Assembly: GCF_017488845.2 (NCBI RefSeq)
Contig: NZ_CP083371.1
Location: 186,001 to 250,000, forward strand
From: Ensifer canadensis
GTDB lineage: Bacteria; Pseudomonadota; Alphaproteobacteria; Rhizobiales; Rhizobiaceae
DNA length: 64,000 bases
Reading direction: 5' to 3'
Below, one piece after another: positions 8,693 through 17,370 of this stretch; position 1 is the stretch's first letter, and every line of letters begins with the position of its first letter. A program made the translations under genes and the position numbers. Below the pieces are notes generated by a model. The model did not search any database. It saw nothing but the letters and a program-made list of their open reading frames with translations, and had not been told where the DNA came from.

Positions 8693-9487
8693 TCACGCCA
8701 CCACAATCGGAACTTTGGTCGGCGACGCCTTGACCCGGTTGTAGAGGTCGATGACGTCCTGGTTGATCATGCGCACGCAACCGGAAGATGCCTGAGTGCC
8801 GATGGTCCACCATTCGGGTGAGCCGTGCACGCGATAGCCAGTGTCGTGGCCGTCCTTGTAGATATAGTGTGCGCGGGCGCCGAGCGGGTTGTCGAGGCCA
8901 CCCGGCTGACCGCCCGTCCATTTCACCAGCTCCGGCTTGCGCGCGATCATCTCTTTGGGCGGCGTCCAGGTCGGCCATTCCTTGGTGTACTGGATCTCGG
9001 CGCGGCCGCTCCATTCGAAGCCGGCCTTGCCGATGCCGACGCCGTAACGGATCGCTTCGCCGCCTTCCTGCACCCAATAGAGATGCCGCTCGTTGAGCCG
9101 CACCACAATCGTGCCCGGCGCCTCGCCGGTCGGATCGATAACGATCTGACGGCGGAATTCCGGCCTGATCTTCTGGAATGGAACTGCCGGGATCACGAGG
9201 CCATTGTCGATCAGCGAGGCATACATCGTGCCGTTATCGGTGATGTTGCTGTCGACGCTGAGCGGTGGGATCGAACCGGTCGGCATGCGGTCAACGCCCC
9301 CAGGCGGCATACCACCCGACGGCTCGATTGATCCCAGCTCCGGGAATTCGAGCGTCTGCGAGCAGCCGGAGGCGCCAAGCAGTGTCAGGACACCGAGGCC
9401 CGAAAGCACGGCGCGGCGGGAGACGAAGTAGCCGGACTCCGGTTTGGTGGCGCCGGAGGACAGCGCCTGATCTTGCGGCTTACGCAT
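8693..9487 (-). CDS. L,D-transpeptidase (YkuD/ErfK family), Tat-type lipoprotein-like signal
   Basis: 264 residues. The N-terminus has a twin-arginine motif (SRRAVLSGLG, residues 23-32) and a lipobox-like ASGC at 39-42, so export by Tat and lipid anchoring are likely. The YkuD catalytic block lies at about residues 221-240: HGSPEWWTIGTQASSGCVRM, with His221 and Cys237 as expected for HxG...SxGCxRM. Such enzymes make 3-3 cross-links in peptidoglycan or attach outer-membrane proteins to it, which is common in rhizobia with polar growth. The preceding part contains KPFQKIRPEF and GTIVVRLNERHLYWV, typical of this rhizobial subgroup. Monocistronic. Confidence 0.93.
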   Translation of the reverse strand: MRKPQDQALSSGATKPESGYFVSRRAVLSGLGVLTLLGASGCSQTLEFPELGSIEPSGGMPPGGVDRMPTGSIPPLSVDSNITDNGTMYASLIDNGLVIPAVPFQKIRPEFRRQIVIDPTGEAPGTIVVRLNERHLYWVQEGGEAIRYGVGIGKAGFEWSGRAEIQYTKEWPTWTPPKEMIARKPELVKWTGGQPGGLDNPLGARAHYIYKDGHDTGYRVHGSPEWWTIGTQASSGCVRMINQDVIDLYNRVKASPTKVPIVVA

Positions 9488-9627
9488 GCACTCATTACCC
9501 CAAACGAACGGTCGGCATCATGCCCACCGGATGGGCCGCATTTTCACAATTCGTGGTTAAGAAAGCGTGAAACCATTGCCGGCCGTGCCCCACCGTTCGG
9601 CGCGTTCGACATGCCGCTCGTGCACCG

Positions 9628-9976
9628 GTGGTGACGATGTCGGCGACATTTGTCAGTGTGCCCGCATATCTCGTTCTGTTGATGTCTCCGTTGTGGTGGA
9701 TCGGCGACCCGGCATTGCTTGCAGCCTCAGCGCGGGATTCCTGTTCGGTTATCTCTGCTATGCCACGGTTCATCATCTCGTGCATTATCGACCGGGACGC
9801 CAAGGATCGCTGTGTTCGCGCTCAAGCGACGCCATGCGCTCCACCACCACGTGACGCCGGAAGGCAACTTCGGCGCGACCTCCGGCCCCTGGGATCGGGT
9901 GTTTGCAACCGACATCCAGCCGCGCCGCAATCCAAGGCGCGCCCAACCCAACGGGCGTCACCTCGCAGAGAGATAG
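9628..9976 (+). pseudogene. Frameshifted remnant of a fatty acid hydroxylase (sterol desaturase superfamily)
   Basis: Three + frames join into one recognisable protein: VSVPAYLVLLMSPLWWIGDP ALL (from 9628), then SAGFLFGYLCYATVHHLVHY (about 9732-9800), then ALKRRHALHHHVTPEGNFG and WDRVFATD (about 9815-9910). The His clusters HHLVH and HALHHH, and the NFGxxSxxWDxVFxTD end, are diagnostic of integral-membrane fatty acid hydroxylases. Two frameshifts, near 9725 and 9805, break it, and the N-terminal half is missing or unrecognisable. Clearly a pseudogene. Confidence 0.7.
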
Positions 9977-10041
9977 ACGCGTTCGTGCCATAGATTTATC
10001 GCTCGCAAGGACGATGAAGACGCCGTCCCGCCACTGAGCGA

Positions 10042-10734
10042 CTACATGACGCCGAAGCGTTCGAATGCCTCGACCGTGGACATGCCGGCCTCGATGGCAA
10101 GGCGAACCTTGTTTTCAGTTTCTGCCTTTTCGAACGCCAGCGCGATCGCTTCCCGTTCCGCCTCGCGCGGAATGACCAGAACGCCGTCGCGGTCGCCGAA
10201 CAGCATGTCGCCGGGCCGAATGCGGATGCCGCCGATCTCGATCGGAACCGCATAGTCGACGACCTTGCCGCGCGGTCCCTGATCCTGAGCATAGGATCCG
10301 TAGCAGAAGGTCGGGAAATCGAGGGCCAGGATGCCGCTGCTGTCTCGGCAGTATCCGTCGCAGATCGCACCTGCGGCTTTCAGCTGGATCGCGCGTGTCG
10401 ACATCAACTCGCCCCAGACGGCGTAGCGCGGCGAGGCGCCTGAACATACGTAGATTTCGTTGGGTTTCAGGCTGTCGAGCGCATGGAACATCAGGCCGAA
10501 GGGCTTGGAGCTGATCTCGGCGTGGCCGCCGGTTCCCGCGGTCGCAAAGAAATCCGCCTCAAGCACCGGCATGGCGCGCCCGACTGTCACCATGTCGTCG
10601 CGCAGGGCCCGGATCTTCGGCGGCAGGAACTGATGCTGTAGCCCCATCGTGTCCAGAATATCGCCGACAACGGCGGTGAAGAGCCGGCTTCGCATCGCCG
10701 TGAACAAGTCGGCATCGTCTTCAAAAATCTTCAT
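10042..10734 (-). CDS. RraA-fold protein, probably class II aldolase/decarboxylase type
   Basis: 230 residues with the RraA/HMG-CHA aldolase fold: [38 protein letters not shown]-like FPTFCYGSY and the late [20 protein letters not shown]. The Arg-Asp pair in CRDSSG corresponds to the substrate and metal-contacting RD of the aldolase members. The start overlaps the uxuA stop by 4 bp (ATGA), so the two are translationally coupled and the protein probably acts on the uxuA product or a side product. Family known; reaction inferred. RNase E inhibition, the E. coli RraA role, is unlikely in this context. Confidence 0.85.
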   Translation of the reverse strand: MKIFEDDADLFTAMRSRLFTAVVGDILDTMGLQHQFLPPKIRALRDDMVTVGRAMPVLEADFFATAGTGGHAEISSKPFGLMFHALDSLKPNEIYVCSGASPRYAVWGELMSTRAIQLKAAGAICDGYCRDSSGILALDFPTFCYGSYAQDQGPRGKVVDYAVPIEIGGIRIRPGDMLFGDRDGVLVIPREAEREAIALAFEKAETENKVRLAIEAGMSTVEAFERFGVM

Positions 10735-11945
10735 AGTGTCACCTGTTTGTTCCTTGCGGCCTTGACCGCTGAAATGCCGTGCATCACGCCGCGGATCTCG
10801 GCGAGCCCCTTCAGTCGGCCGATGAGCGAGTAGCCGGGATTGATCCGTTCCTTGCCAATGTCGTCGGCAAGGAGATGCCCATGGTCTGGACGAACGGGGA
10901 TCTGCCAGTCGTCGCGCCCCTCGGCACGCCGGCGCTCTTGCTCCTCGAGAAGGGCGAGAATGACGGCCGGAATATCGCTCGAGCCACCAAGATGGTCGGC
11001 TTCATGAAACGACCCGTCAGCTTCGCGCTGAACGTTGCGCAGATGGGCGAAATGGATGCGGGAGCCGAACTCACGCACCATGGCCGGCAGGTCGTTTTCG
11101 GCGCGGGTGCCGTAGGATCCGGTGCAGAAGGTCAGGCCATTGGCGGGACTGTCGGCGGCTGCCAGGATGCGGCGCACGTCATCCGCAGTGGATACGATCC
11201 TCGGCAAGCCGTAGAGCGGGAAGGCCGGATCATCAGGATGAATGCAGAGCTTCACCCCGACCTCCTCGGCGACCGGCACGATCTCACGCAGGAAGCGTGC
11301 GAGGTTTTCATGCAGGTCCTCGGCGCTGATGCCATCGTACTCCGCGAGCGCTCCAAGAAAGCCGGCGCGATCAAACTTACGCTCCGATGCCGGCAGGCCG
11401 GCAATCAGATTGCGTTCGATACGGTCGATCTTTGCTGGATCCATCGCGGTAAGCCGCGCCTCCGCCGTTTCGATCTGGGCGGGCGAATAGCTCTGCTCGA
11501 CACGTGGCCGTTTCAGCACAAAGAGATCGTAGGCGGCGAAATCGATAGCATCGAAGCGCAGCGCATATCCGCCGGTCGGCAGCGGATGCATGAGTTCGGT
11601 GCGGGTCCAGTCGACCACCGGCATGAAATTGTAGCAGACCGTGCCAATGCCGCAGCGCGCCAGCGCGCGCATCGTGTCCTTGTACCAGCCGATGTAGCGT
11701 GCGCTGTCTGACGATGCCAGCTTGATCGAATTGTGCACCGGAATGCTCTCGACCACGCTCCAGCGCAGGCCTGCCGCCTCGATCAACGCCTTGTGCTTCA
11801 GGATCTGATCGTCGGACCAGGGCGAGCCGTCATAGACGTCATGAAGCGCTGAGACGATGCCCGTCGCCCCTGCCTGCCGGATGTGGCTGAGCGGCACCGG
11901 GTCATCCGGGCCATACCAGCGAAAGCACTCTTCCATCGGCCTCAT
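10731..11945 (-). CDS. uxuA: Mannonate dehydratase (UxuA)
   Basis: 404 residues, usual UxuA length. UxuA dehydrates D-mannonate to 2-keto-3-deoxygluconate with Mn or Fe. The metal ligands are present: His in [13 protein letters not shown], Cys in LTFCTGSYG, His in [10 protein letters not shown] and Asp in VRPDHGH. The N-terminal [16 protein letters not shown] is also typical. An AGGAG lies 6 bp upstream of the ATG at 11945; the ATG three codons in is possible. First gene of a minus-strand pair with the RraA-like gene and divergent from the GntR gene, with repeated operator-like sites between. Confidence 0.95.
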   Translation of the reverse strand: MRPMEECFRWYGPDDPVPLSHIRQAGATGIVSALHDVYDGSPWSDDQILKHKALIEAAGLRWSVVESIPVHNSIKLASSDSARYIGWYKDTMRALARCGIGTVCYNFMPVVDWTRTELMHPLPTGGYALRFDAIDFAAYDLFVLKRPRVEQSYSPAQIETAEARLTAMDPAKIDRIERNLIAGLPASERKFDRAGFLGALAEYDGISAEDLHENLARFLREIVPVAEEVGVKLCIHPDDPAFPLYGLPRIVSTADDVRRILAAADSPANGLTFCTGSYGTRAENDLPAMVREFGSRIHFAHLRNVQREADGSFHEADHLGGSSDIPAVILALLEEQERRRAEGRDDWQIPVRPDHGHLLADDIGKERINPGYSLIGRLKGLAEIRGVMHGISAVKAARNKQVTL

Positions 11946-11979
11946 CTCTTAAACTCCTGCGATCTCGGGATGATCTCTA

Positions 11980-12116
11980 TTGTTGGACCAGATGACGCAT
12001 TAAGGATCGGCGTGGGCGCAAATTCAAGCGAAAATACGCTTAGATTGTTGTTTTTCCGGCAAGGCGGCAAAAATTCCGATGCAGCTCTTGACTTGTCACT
12101 CAATCTGGACCAACAA
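11980..12116. promoter_or_regulatory. Divergent control region with a pair of inverted GntR-like sites
   Basis: TTGTTGGACCAGAT (11980-11993) and ATCTGGACCAACAA (12103-12116) are inverted copies differing at one base. Each contains TGGACCA, close to the TGGTnnnACCA-like operators of the FadR subfamily of GntR regulators. They flank the uxuA and gntR start regions and are 123 bp centre to centre, so a dimer of dimers could loop the DNA and control both directions. A possible -35 (TTGACT, 12088-12093) lies just before the second site. Sites are seen; function is inferred. Confidence 0.55.
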
Positions 12117-12141
12117 ATAGAACCGCACACAGGAGGAGAAC

Positions 12142-12897
12142 GTGGCGCACAATTCGGCAAAACCGGCGCAATCGACAGGTGTCGAGCCAGCTGAGGTCGG
12201 CAAGACGTCTGCGGTCGATAGGCTCGTCGAGCAGATCAGGGATCTGATCGCCGAACGCGGCCTCGGGATTGGCGATGCGCTGCCGACCGAGCGCGATCTT
12301 GGTGAGCAGTTTCAGGCCGGACGGAATACGGTTCGCGAGGCGCTTCAGGTCCTGCGAGCCTATGGTCTGGTCGAGACGCGGCCGAAGGTCGGTGCCGTCA
12401 TCAGCGGTGGTCATGGCGAGGCGATCCGCAGGCTTTTTGCCTTTCACAACGGCATATCGCCCGATTCCTTCCGCGATCTGCAGGGTTTCCGCCGCATCAT
12501 CGAGACCGGCGTCGGCGACCACATCATTCTTCATGCAAGCGAAGCCGACCTCGACAGGCTGGAGGCGGCCAATGCTCGCATCCGGACGGCTGAGAGCGTC
12601 GAGGAGGCGGCCCGCTACGATTACGAATTCCACGAGGCTATCGTCGAACTCTCAGGCAACAGGACGACCCTTGCTGCCTACCGGATGATGCGCACCGTCA
12701 TCGAGGAAGTCATGCGCCTCGGCAAGGCGGAGCGGCCGGTCCAGTCGGCGACCTACGAGGCCCATGCCGAAATCATCGGCGCGCTGAGGGCGCGCGACCG
12801 AATTGCCTATGCCTATCTCATGAGCCGCCATCTCGAATTCGGCCTCAAATTCGTCGGCGCGCCGACCAGTGGACAGTCCGCCGCGACCAAGACTTGA
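12142..12897 (+). CDS. FadR/GntR-family repressor of the sugar-acid locus
   Basis: 251 residues from a GTG with a strong AGGAGGAG at 12131-12138. The winged helix (about residues 18-85) shows LVEQIRDLIAERGLGIGDAL, PTERDLGEQFQAGRNTVREA and LQVLRAYGLVETRPKVGAVI. The C-terminal FCD domain (about 95-235) carries the metal-binding Asp and His residues (YDYEFHEAIVELSGN, AHAEIIGALRARD, SRHLEFGLKF). UxuR/ExuR-like regulators of this subfamily respond to hexuronate intermediates. Divergent from uxuA and upstream of the ABC transporter genes. Confidence 0.93.
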   Translation: MAHNSAKPAQSTGVEPAEVGKTSAVDRLVEQIRDLIAERGLGIGDALPTERDLGEQFQAGRNTVREALQVLRAYGLVETRPKVGAVISGGHGEAIRRLFAFHNGISPDSFRDLQGFRRIIETGVGDHIILHASEADLDRLEAANARIRTAESVEEAARYDYEFHEAIVELSGNRTTLAAYRMMRTVIEEVMRLGKAERPVQSATYEAHAEIIGALRARDRIAYAYLMSRHLEFGLKFVGAPTSGQSAATKT

Positions 12898-12933
12898 GGC
12901 TGCGGCGGCATCGTCTTCCGCATTCAGTCAGAA

Positions 12934-12958
12934 CCGGCCCCTTTGCCCGCGGGGCCGG
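12934..12958 (+). terminator. GC-rich hairpin between gntR and the binding-protein gene
   Basis: CCGGCCCC (12934-12941) pairs perfectly with GGGGCCGG (12951-12958) around a 9-nt loop. No T run follows, so it is a weak or Rho-assisted terminator, or an mRNA end-protecting hairpin, separating the regulator from the transporter operon. Confidence 0.4.
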
Positions 12959-12993
12959 CAACACGATCAAGGGCCTAGGGGAGGAGACCCAGT

Positions 12994-13959
12994 ATGATCA
13001 AAACAAAACGCCACGTCCTGACGCTCGCAACACTTCTGGTGAGTGTCAGCTTCGCGCCGAGCGCGGTTCTTGCCGACGGCAAGGCCATCGCCGGCATCGT
13101 CTTCCAGCAGGACCAGTACTTCCGCGGCATCCAGATCGGGATGGAGAAGGCGGCGGAAGCCGCCGGCGACGAACTGCTCGCCGGAAACAGCGACAGCAAG
13201 CTCGAAAAGGAAGCGCAGCTGATCGACACCTATATCGCCCGCGGCGTCAACTCGATCGTGGTCGCGCCGCTGTCGGCCGACGCTTCGGTTCCCGCGCTCA
13301 AGAAGGCACGCGATGCCGGCATCACCGTGGTCACCTACGGCACGTCTGCCAATGGTGACGTTGCCCAGGCGACGGTGACCAGTTCAGACCGCGATATCGG
13401 CATCGGCACAGGCGAGGCGGCTGCTCCGTTTCTGAAAACGCTCGGGAATGGCGAGAAGGTCAAGATCGGGACACTCGCTTTCAAGGCGCTGTTGCCTGAG
13501 CAGTCGAACGCTCGCGTCGACGGCTTCCTTCACGTGGTGTCCTCCCAGGTCGAGATCGTCGCGCAACAGGATGCCTGGCTGGCCGAGAAGGCGCTGGCCG
13601 TTGCCAGCGACATGCTGACCGCCAACCCGGATATCAAGGTGATCTATGCCGCCAACGAAGGCGGCACGATCGGCGCGGTCCAGGCGGTGAAGAAGGCCGG
13701 GCTTGAGGGCAAAGTGTTCGTTTTCGGCACCGATGGTTCCGAGCAGCTCGCCAACATGCTTCTCGACAAGGACAACGTGCTCCAGGCAACGACGGCGCAG
13801 CAGCCTCTAGAGGTCGGCAAGCAGGCGATCGAGGCAGCGCAAAAACTGCTCGAAGGCAAGACGTTCGAGACCAAGGTCAATGTTCCCGTCCTTCCCTTGA
13901 CGCGCGCAAATGCCGACGGGGTCGCCGCCTACAAGGAAGGCCTGAAGGCTCTGAAGTAA
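12994..13959 (+). CDS. Periplasmic sugar-binding protein of an ABC importer (RbsB-like)
   Basis: 321 residues. A Sec signal peptide (residues 1-28, ending SAVLA) is followed by a type-1 periplasmic binding fold: GKAIAGIVFQQDQYFRGIQI, IDTYIARGVNSIVVAPLSAD, IKVIYAANEGGTIGAVQAVK, GKVFVFGTDGSEQL. It is related to ribose and other carbohydrate receptors. The ribosome-binding site GGGGAGGAG at 12976-12984 is very strong. First gene of an importer operon; a hairpin follows its stop, as is usual where the receptor is made in excess. Confidence 0.95.
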   Translation: MIKTKRHVLTLATLLVSVSFAPSAVLADGKAIAGIVFQQDQYFRGIQIGMEKAAEAAGDELLAGNSDSKLEKEAQLIDTYIARGVNSIVVAPLSADASVPALKKARDAGITVVTYGTSANGDVAQATVTSSDRDIGIGTGEAAAPFLKTLGNGEKVKIGTLAFKALLPEQSNARVDGFLHVVSSQVEIVAQQDAWLAEKALAVASDMLTANPDIKVIYAANEGGTIGAVQAVKKAGLEGKVFVFGTDGSEQLANMLLDKDNVLQATTAQQPLEVGKQAIEAAQKLLEGKTFETKVNVPVLPLTRANADGVAAYKEGLKALK

Positions 13960-13965
13960 GGTTGC

Positions 13966-13991
13966 GTGGCAGGGCCACTCGGCCCTGCCAC
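13966..13991 (+). terminator. Perfect 11-bp intercistronic hairpin after the binding-protein gene
   Basis: GTGGCAGGGCC (13966-13976), loop ACTC, GGCCCTGCCAC (13981-13991), followed by CATTTTC. It lies 6 bp after the receptor stop and 28 bp before the ATPase start. Such stem-loops stabilise the upstream mRNA and partly terminate transcription, giving more receptor than ATPase and permease. Confidence 0.65.
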
Positions 13992-14019
13992 CATTTTCTG
14001 CGCCAACCGGGAACCACCG

Positions 14020-15555
14020 ATGACCTACTCTCAGCCCCGGACAGATACCGCCCAAGGGCGGCTCGAGTTCCGATCCGTCACAAAGCGTTACGGCCCGACG
14101 GTTGCCCTGTCGGAGTTTACCCATGATTTTACCCCAGGGCGGGTTCATGCCCTGATGGGGAAGAATGGCTCGGGTAAATCGACGCTGATCAAGCTTCTTG
14201 CCGGCGTGACCGAACCCACGTCGGGCACGATCAGCGTCAACGGAAGAGACCAGAGCTTTACTTCGCCGCACGACGCGTTTGATGCCGGCATCGTCACGGT
14301 GCATCAGGAACTGTCGCTCGTTCCCGAACTGTCCGTCGGCGAGAATATCTTTCTTGGTCGCCTGCCACACACCAGGCGCGCCGGCTTGCGTGTCGTCGAT
14401 TGGAAGGGTTTGCACAAGCGCGCGACCGAGCTCCTGTCCGACATGGGGCTATCGATCGATTCCCGCCAGCCGGTCTCAGCCCTCAGCGTCGGACAACAGC
14501 AGGTCGTCGAGATCGTCAAAGCGATGTCTTTCAACCCATCGATCCTGCTGCTTGACGAACCGACATCGGCGCTCGCCTCGAAAGAGGTCAAGCAGCTTTT
14601 CGCGCTGATCGAGCGATTGCGGGCACGCGGCGTGACGATGATCTACATCACCCACCGTATGAGCGAGCTTTTCGAGATCGCCGACACCTGCACCGTCATT
14701 CGCGACGGCCACTATATCGGCGCGGTCGAGATGCGCGCGACCTCGCCCGCCGAGATCGTCGGCATGATGTTTGGCGACGCCGCCCGCACGAAACGGCCGC
14801 CGCGCCAGGTGATCGACAGGCTCAAGCCGCTGCTCGAAGTGCGCGGCCTGACCCGTGCAGGACACTTCAATGACGTCTCCTTCGACCTTTATCGCGGCGA
14901 GATTCTCGGGATCGCTGGCCTGCTAGGCTCGGGCAGGACCGAGTTGATGCGCGCGATCTTCGGCGCCGACCGGACAGACGCCGGCACGGTGCACCTTGCC
15001 GGGCAATCGATGACGGGCGCCACGCCGCGCCAGATGCGCGCCGCCGGTCTTGGCTATACGCCGGAGAACCGCAAGGAGGTCGGTCTCGTGCAATCGCTGC
15101 CGACGGCCGACAATCTCTGCATGGCAAGTCTCGGCCCCATTGCGCGAAACGGACTGATCTCCCGTCGCCGCGAACAGCCACATGTCGATCGGCAGATCGC
15201 CGATTTGCATATCAAGTGCGGCGATCCGGAATTGCCGGTGTCTTCCCTGTCGGGCGGCAACCAGCAGAAGGTGGTGATCGGCAAGTGGCTGAACAGGGCT
15301 CCCTCGGTGATGTTCTTCGATGAGCCGAGCCGCGGCGTCGACGTCCAGGCCAAGCGACAGATCTTCGACATCATCTGGCAAAAAGCCTCGGACGGCCTGG
15401 CAAGCATCTTCGTTTCGACCGAACTCGAGGAGGTCCTCGAAGTGGCAGACCGCATTCTCGTGATGCACCACGGTAATGTGGTGGCGGAGGTGGATCCCAC
15501 TAGGACCGATCTTACCCAACTCTACGGCCTATGCATGGAAGGGGCCTCCCAATGA
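14020..15555 (+). CDS. Sugar ABC importer ATPase with two nucleotide-binding domains (RbsA/MglA type)
   Basis: 511 residues from the ATG at 14020. Domain 1 (about 15-250): Walker A GKNGSGKST, signature LSVGQQQ, Walker B ILLLDEPTSAL. Domain 2 (about 260-505): degenerate Walker A GLLGSGRTE, signature LSGGNQQKVVIGKWL, Walker B VMFFDEPSRGVDV. This is the normal arrangement for carbohydrate CUT2 importers, where the second site binds but hydrolyses poorly. Its stop overlaps the permease start by 4 bp. Confidence 0.95.
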   Translation: MTYSQPRTDTAQGRLEFRSVTKRYGPTVALSEFTHDFTPGRVHALMGKNGSGKSTLIKLLAGVTEPTSGTISVNGRDQSFTSPHDAFDAGIVTVHQELSLVPELSVGENIFLGRLPHTRRAGLRVVDWKGLHKRATELLSDMGLSIDSRQPVSALSVGQQQVVEIVKAMSFNPSILLLDEPTSALASKEVKQLFALIERLRARGVTMIYITHRMSELFEIADTCTVIRDGHYIGAVEMRATSPAEIVGMMFGDAARTKRPPRQVIDRLKPLLEVRGLTRAGHFNDVSFDLYRGEILGIAGLLGSGRTELMRAIFGADRTDAGTVHLAGQSMTGATPRQMRAAGLGYTPENRKEVGLVQSLPTADNLCMASLGPIARNGLISRRREQPHVDRQIADLHIKCGDPELPVSSLSGGNQQKVVIGKWLNRAPSVMFFDEPSRGVDVQAKRQIFDIIWQKASDGLASIFVSTELEEVLEVADRILVMHHGNVVAEVDPTRTDLTQLYGLCMEGASQ

Positions 15556-16547
15556 CACTTGTCAGCCAACAAACAGCTGAAGGCGGCGGACAGAACGTCT
15601 CGCTGCGTCTCCTCAAGACCTATCCGATGGAGATCATCCTGGCGGGTCTGGTCCTGTTCCTCATCCTGATGGCGCCGGGCTTTGCCTCGACCGCCAATAT
15701 CCTCAACGTGCTGCGAACCGTGGCGATGCTGGGGATCATCGCCTTCGGCATGACGGCCGTGATCATTTCGGGCGAGATCGATCTTTCTGTTGGCGCCGGG
15801 GTCGCACTGGCGGGATGCATCGTTGCCTGGTTCGCCGACGCCTACACGGACGCAATCGGCGGCTGGAACGCCGTTATCCTCGGCTTTGCCGTAGCGCTTA
15901 CCGTCGGCTTTTCGCTTGGTTACCTCACCGGCCGCTTCCGGCAGTGGTTCAACGTCCCGACTTTCATTACCACGCTCGCTTTGTTTGCCGCCCTTCGCGG
16001 TGTTGCGAACCTCATCACCGGTGGATTTCCGCTGTCGACGTTTCCGACCGGCTTCGATTTCCTCGGTGGCGGCTACCTCTTCGGCATTCCCTTCCCGGTC
16101 TATATTTTCGTGCTCACCTTCGCGGCCATGCACTTCCTGATGAAATACACCAGCTTCGGCCGCGAGGTTTATGCCGTCGGTGGCAACATGGAGGCGGCCC
16201 GGCTCTCGGGTATCGACATCTGGAAGGTCAAGGCGCTAACGCTCGGCCTCACCGGCGCACTGACGGCGATTTCGGGCACGCTGATCGCCTCGCAGATCGG
16301 AGCCGGTACCGGCACGACCGCCACCGGCATGGAGCTTGACGTAATTGCGGCCGTCATCATCGGCGGCACCTCGCTGTTCGGCGGCAAGGGCCGCATCTGG
16401 GGAACGTTGATCGGTGTGTTGTTCCTTGGCTGCATCTCCAACGGCATGACCCTGATGAACGTCAGCGAGTACTGGCAGTACGTCGTGCGTGGCGGGATCA
16501 TCCTTGGCGCCGTGCTTCTCAATCAAGTCCTGGAACGTGTGCGTTAG
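15552..16547 (+). CDS. Sugar ABC importer permease (RbsC-like)
   Basis: 331 residues from the ATG at 15552, overlapping the ATPase stop. About nine membrane segments of the BPD_transp_2 family, with TVAMLGIIAFGMTAVIISGE, IDLSVGAGVALAGCIVAWF, the EAA-like coupling helix near NMEAARLSGIDIWKVKALT, and DVIAAVIIGGTSLFGGKGRI. One permease gene implies a homodimer, as in RbsABC. Completes a CUT2 importer specific to this locus. Confidence 0.95.
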   Translation: MTLVSQQTAEGGGQNVSLRLLKTYPMEIILAGLVLFLILMAPGFASTANILNVLRTVAMLGIIAFGMTAVIISGEIDLSVGAGVALAGCIVAWFADAYTDAIGGWNAVILGFAVALTVGFSLGYLTGRFRQWFNVPTFITTLALFAALRGVANLITGGFPLSTFPTGFDFLGGGYLFGIPFPVYIFVLTFAAMHFLMKYTSFGREVYAVGGNMEAARLSGIDIWKVKALTLGLTGALTAISGTLIASQIGAGTGTTATGMELDVIAAVIIGGTSLFGGKGRIWGTLIGVLFLGCISNGMTLMNVSEYWQYVVRGGIILGAVLLNQVLERVR

Positions 16548-16564
16548 GGAATTCGGAGCCGATC

Positions 16565-17350
16565 ATGACTGAATTTGCAGGAAAAGTAGCGCTGGTTACC
16601 GGAACCTCCGGTATCGGGCTGGCATCGGCCATAAGGCTTGCCACGGCCGGCGCCAAGGTCTTGGCTTGCGGCAACGATGCCGCGGCCAACCAGACGTTCG
16701 ACCGGATCGCACAGGAGCGTGGCCTGGCAATGGCCTCACGATTGGTCGATGTGTCGGTCGAGGCAGATGTGGCGGCTGCCGTCGCGGCGGTTGTGTCGCG
16801 CCATGGTGGTCTTGATATCGTCGTCAACGCCGCCGCCGTTCATCCCTTCGGCACCGTGCTCGACACCAGCTTCGAGACTTGGAACCGGTGCTTGTCCGTC
16901 AATGTCGGTTCGATCTACCTGACGGGGCGCTTCGCCATCCCCGAGATGACCAAGCGCGGCGGTGGGGCGATCGTCAACATTTCCTCGGTCCAGGGCCATA
17001 GCTGTCAGCAGAATGTCGCCGCCTATGTCGCCACCAAGGGCGCCATCCATGCGCTGACCCGCGCGATGGCGCTCGATCATGCCGACCTCAAGGTGCGGGT
17101 GAATTCAGTCAGCCCCGGTTCCGTCCGCACTCCGCTCCTGTCGCTGGCCGCGCGCACCTATGGCGGCGAGGGCGTCAGCGAGGAGGAAGCCTTCGCCCGC
17201 TTCGGCGCCGCTCATCCGATCGGCCGCATCGGCGAGCCAGAGGAAGTCGCGGACCTCGTCGCCTATCTCGCATCCGATCGTGCCGGTTTTATCACCGGAT
17301 CGGACTTCCGCATCGACGGCGGGCTCACCGCCGGCATCGGCGTGAAATAA
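16565..17350 (+). CDS. Short-chain dehydrogenase/reductase
   Basis: 261 residues, classical SDR. Cofactor motif VTGTSGIGLASAI (residues 10-22), structural NAAAVHPF near 90, catalytic Ser in VNISSVQGHS, and YVATKGAIHAL for Tyr and Lys. The end RAGFITGSDFRIDGGLTAGI is typical. In this operon it is the best candidate for the missing oxidoreductase step of hexuronate breakdown (fructuronate/mannonate interconversion) or for oxidation of the imported sugar. Specificity is inferred from neighbours only. Starts 17 bp after the permease. Confidence 0.92.
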   Translation: MTEFAGKVALVTGTSGIGLASAIRLATAGAKVLACGNDAAANQTFDRIAQERGLAMASRLVDVSVEADVAAAVAAVVSRHGGLDIVVNAAAVHPFGTVLDTSFETWNRCLSVNVGSIYLTGRFAIPEMTKRGGGAIVNISSVQGHSCQQNVAAYVATKGAIHALTRAMALDHADLKVRVNSVSPGSVRTPLLSLAARTYGGEGVSEEEAFARFGAAHPIGRIGEPEEVADLVAYLASDRAGFITGSDFRIDGGLTAGIGVK

Positions 17351-17370
17351 TCGCACAGGGAAAGAACAAG

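Noticed and set aside
10042..10734. The RraA-fold gene as the RNase E regulator RraA
   Set aside because: It is translationally coupled to uxuA and keeps the Arg-Asp pair of the aldolase members, which favours a metabolic role.
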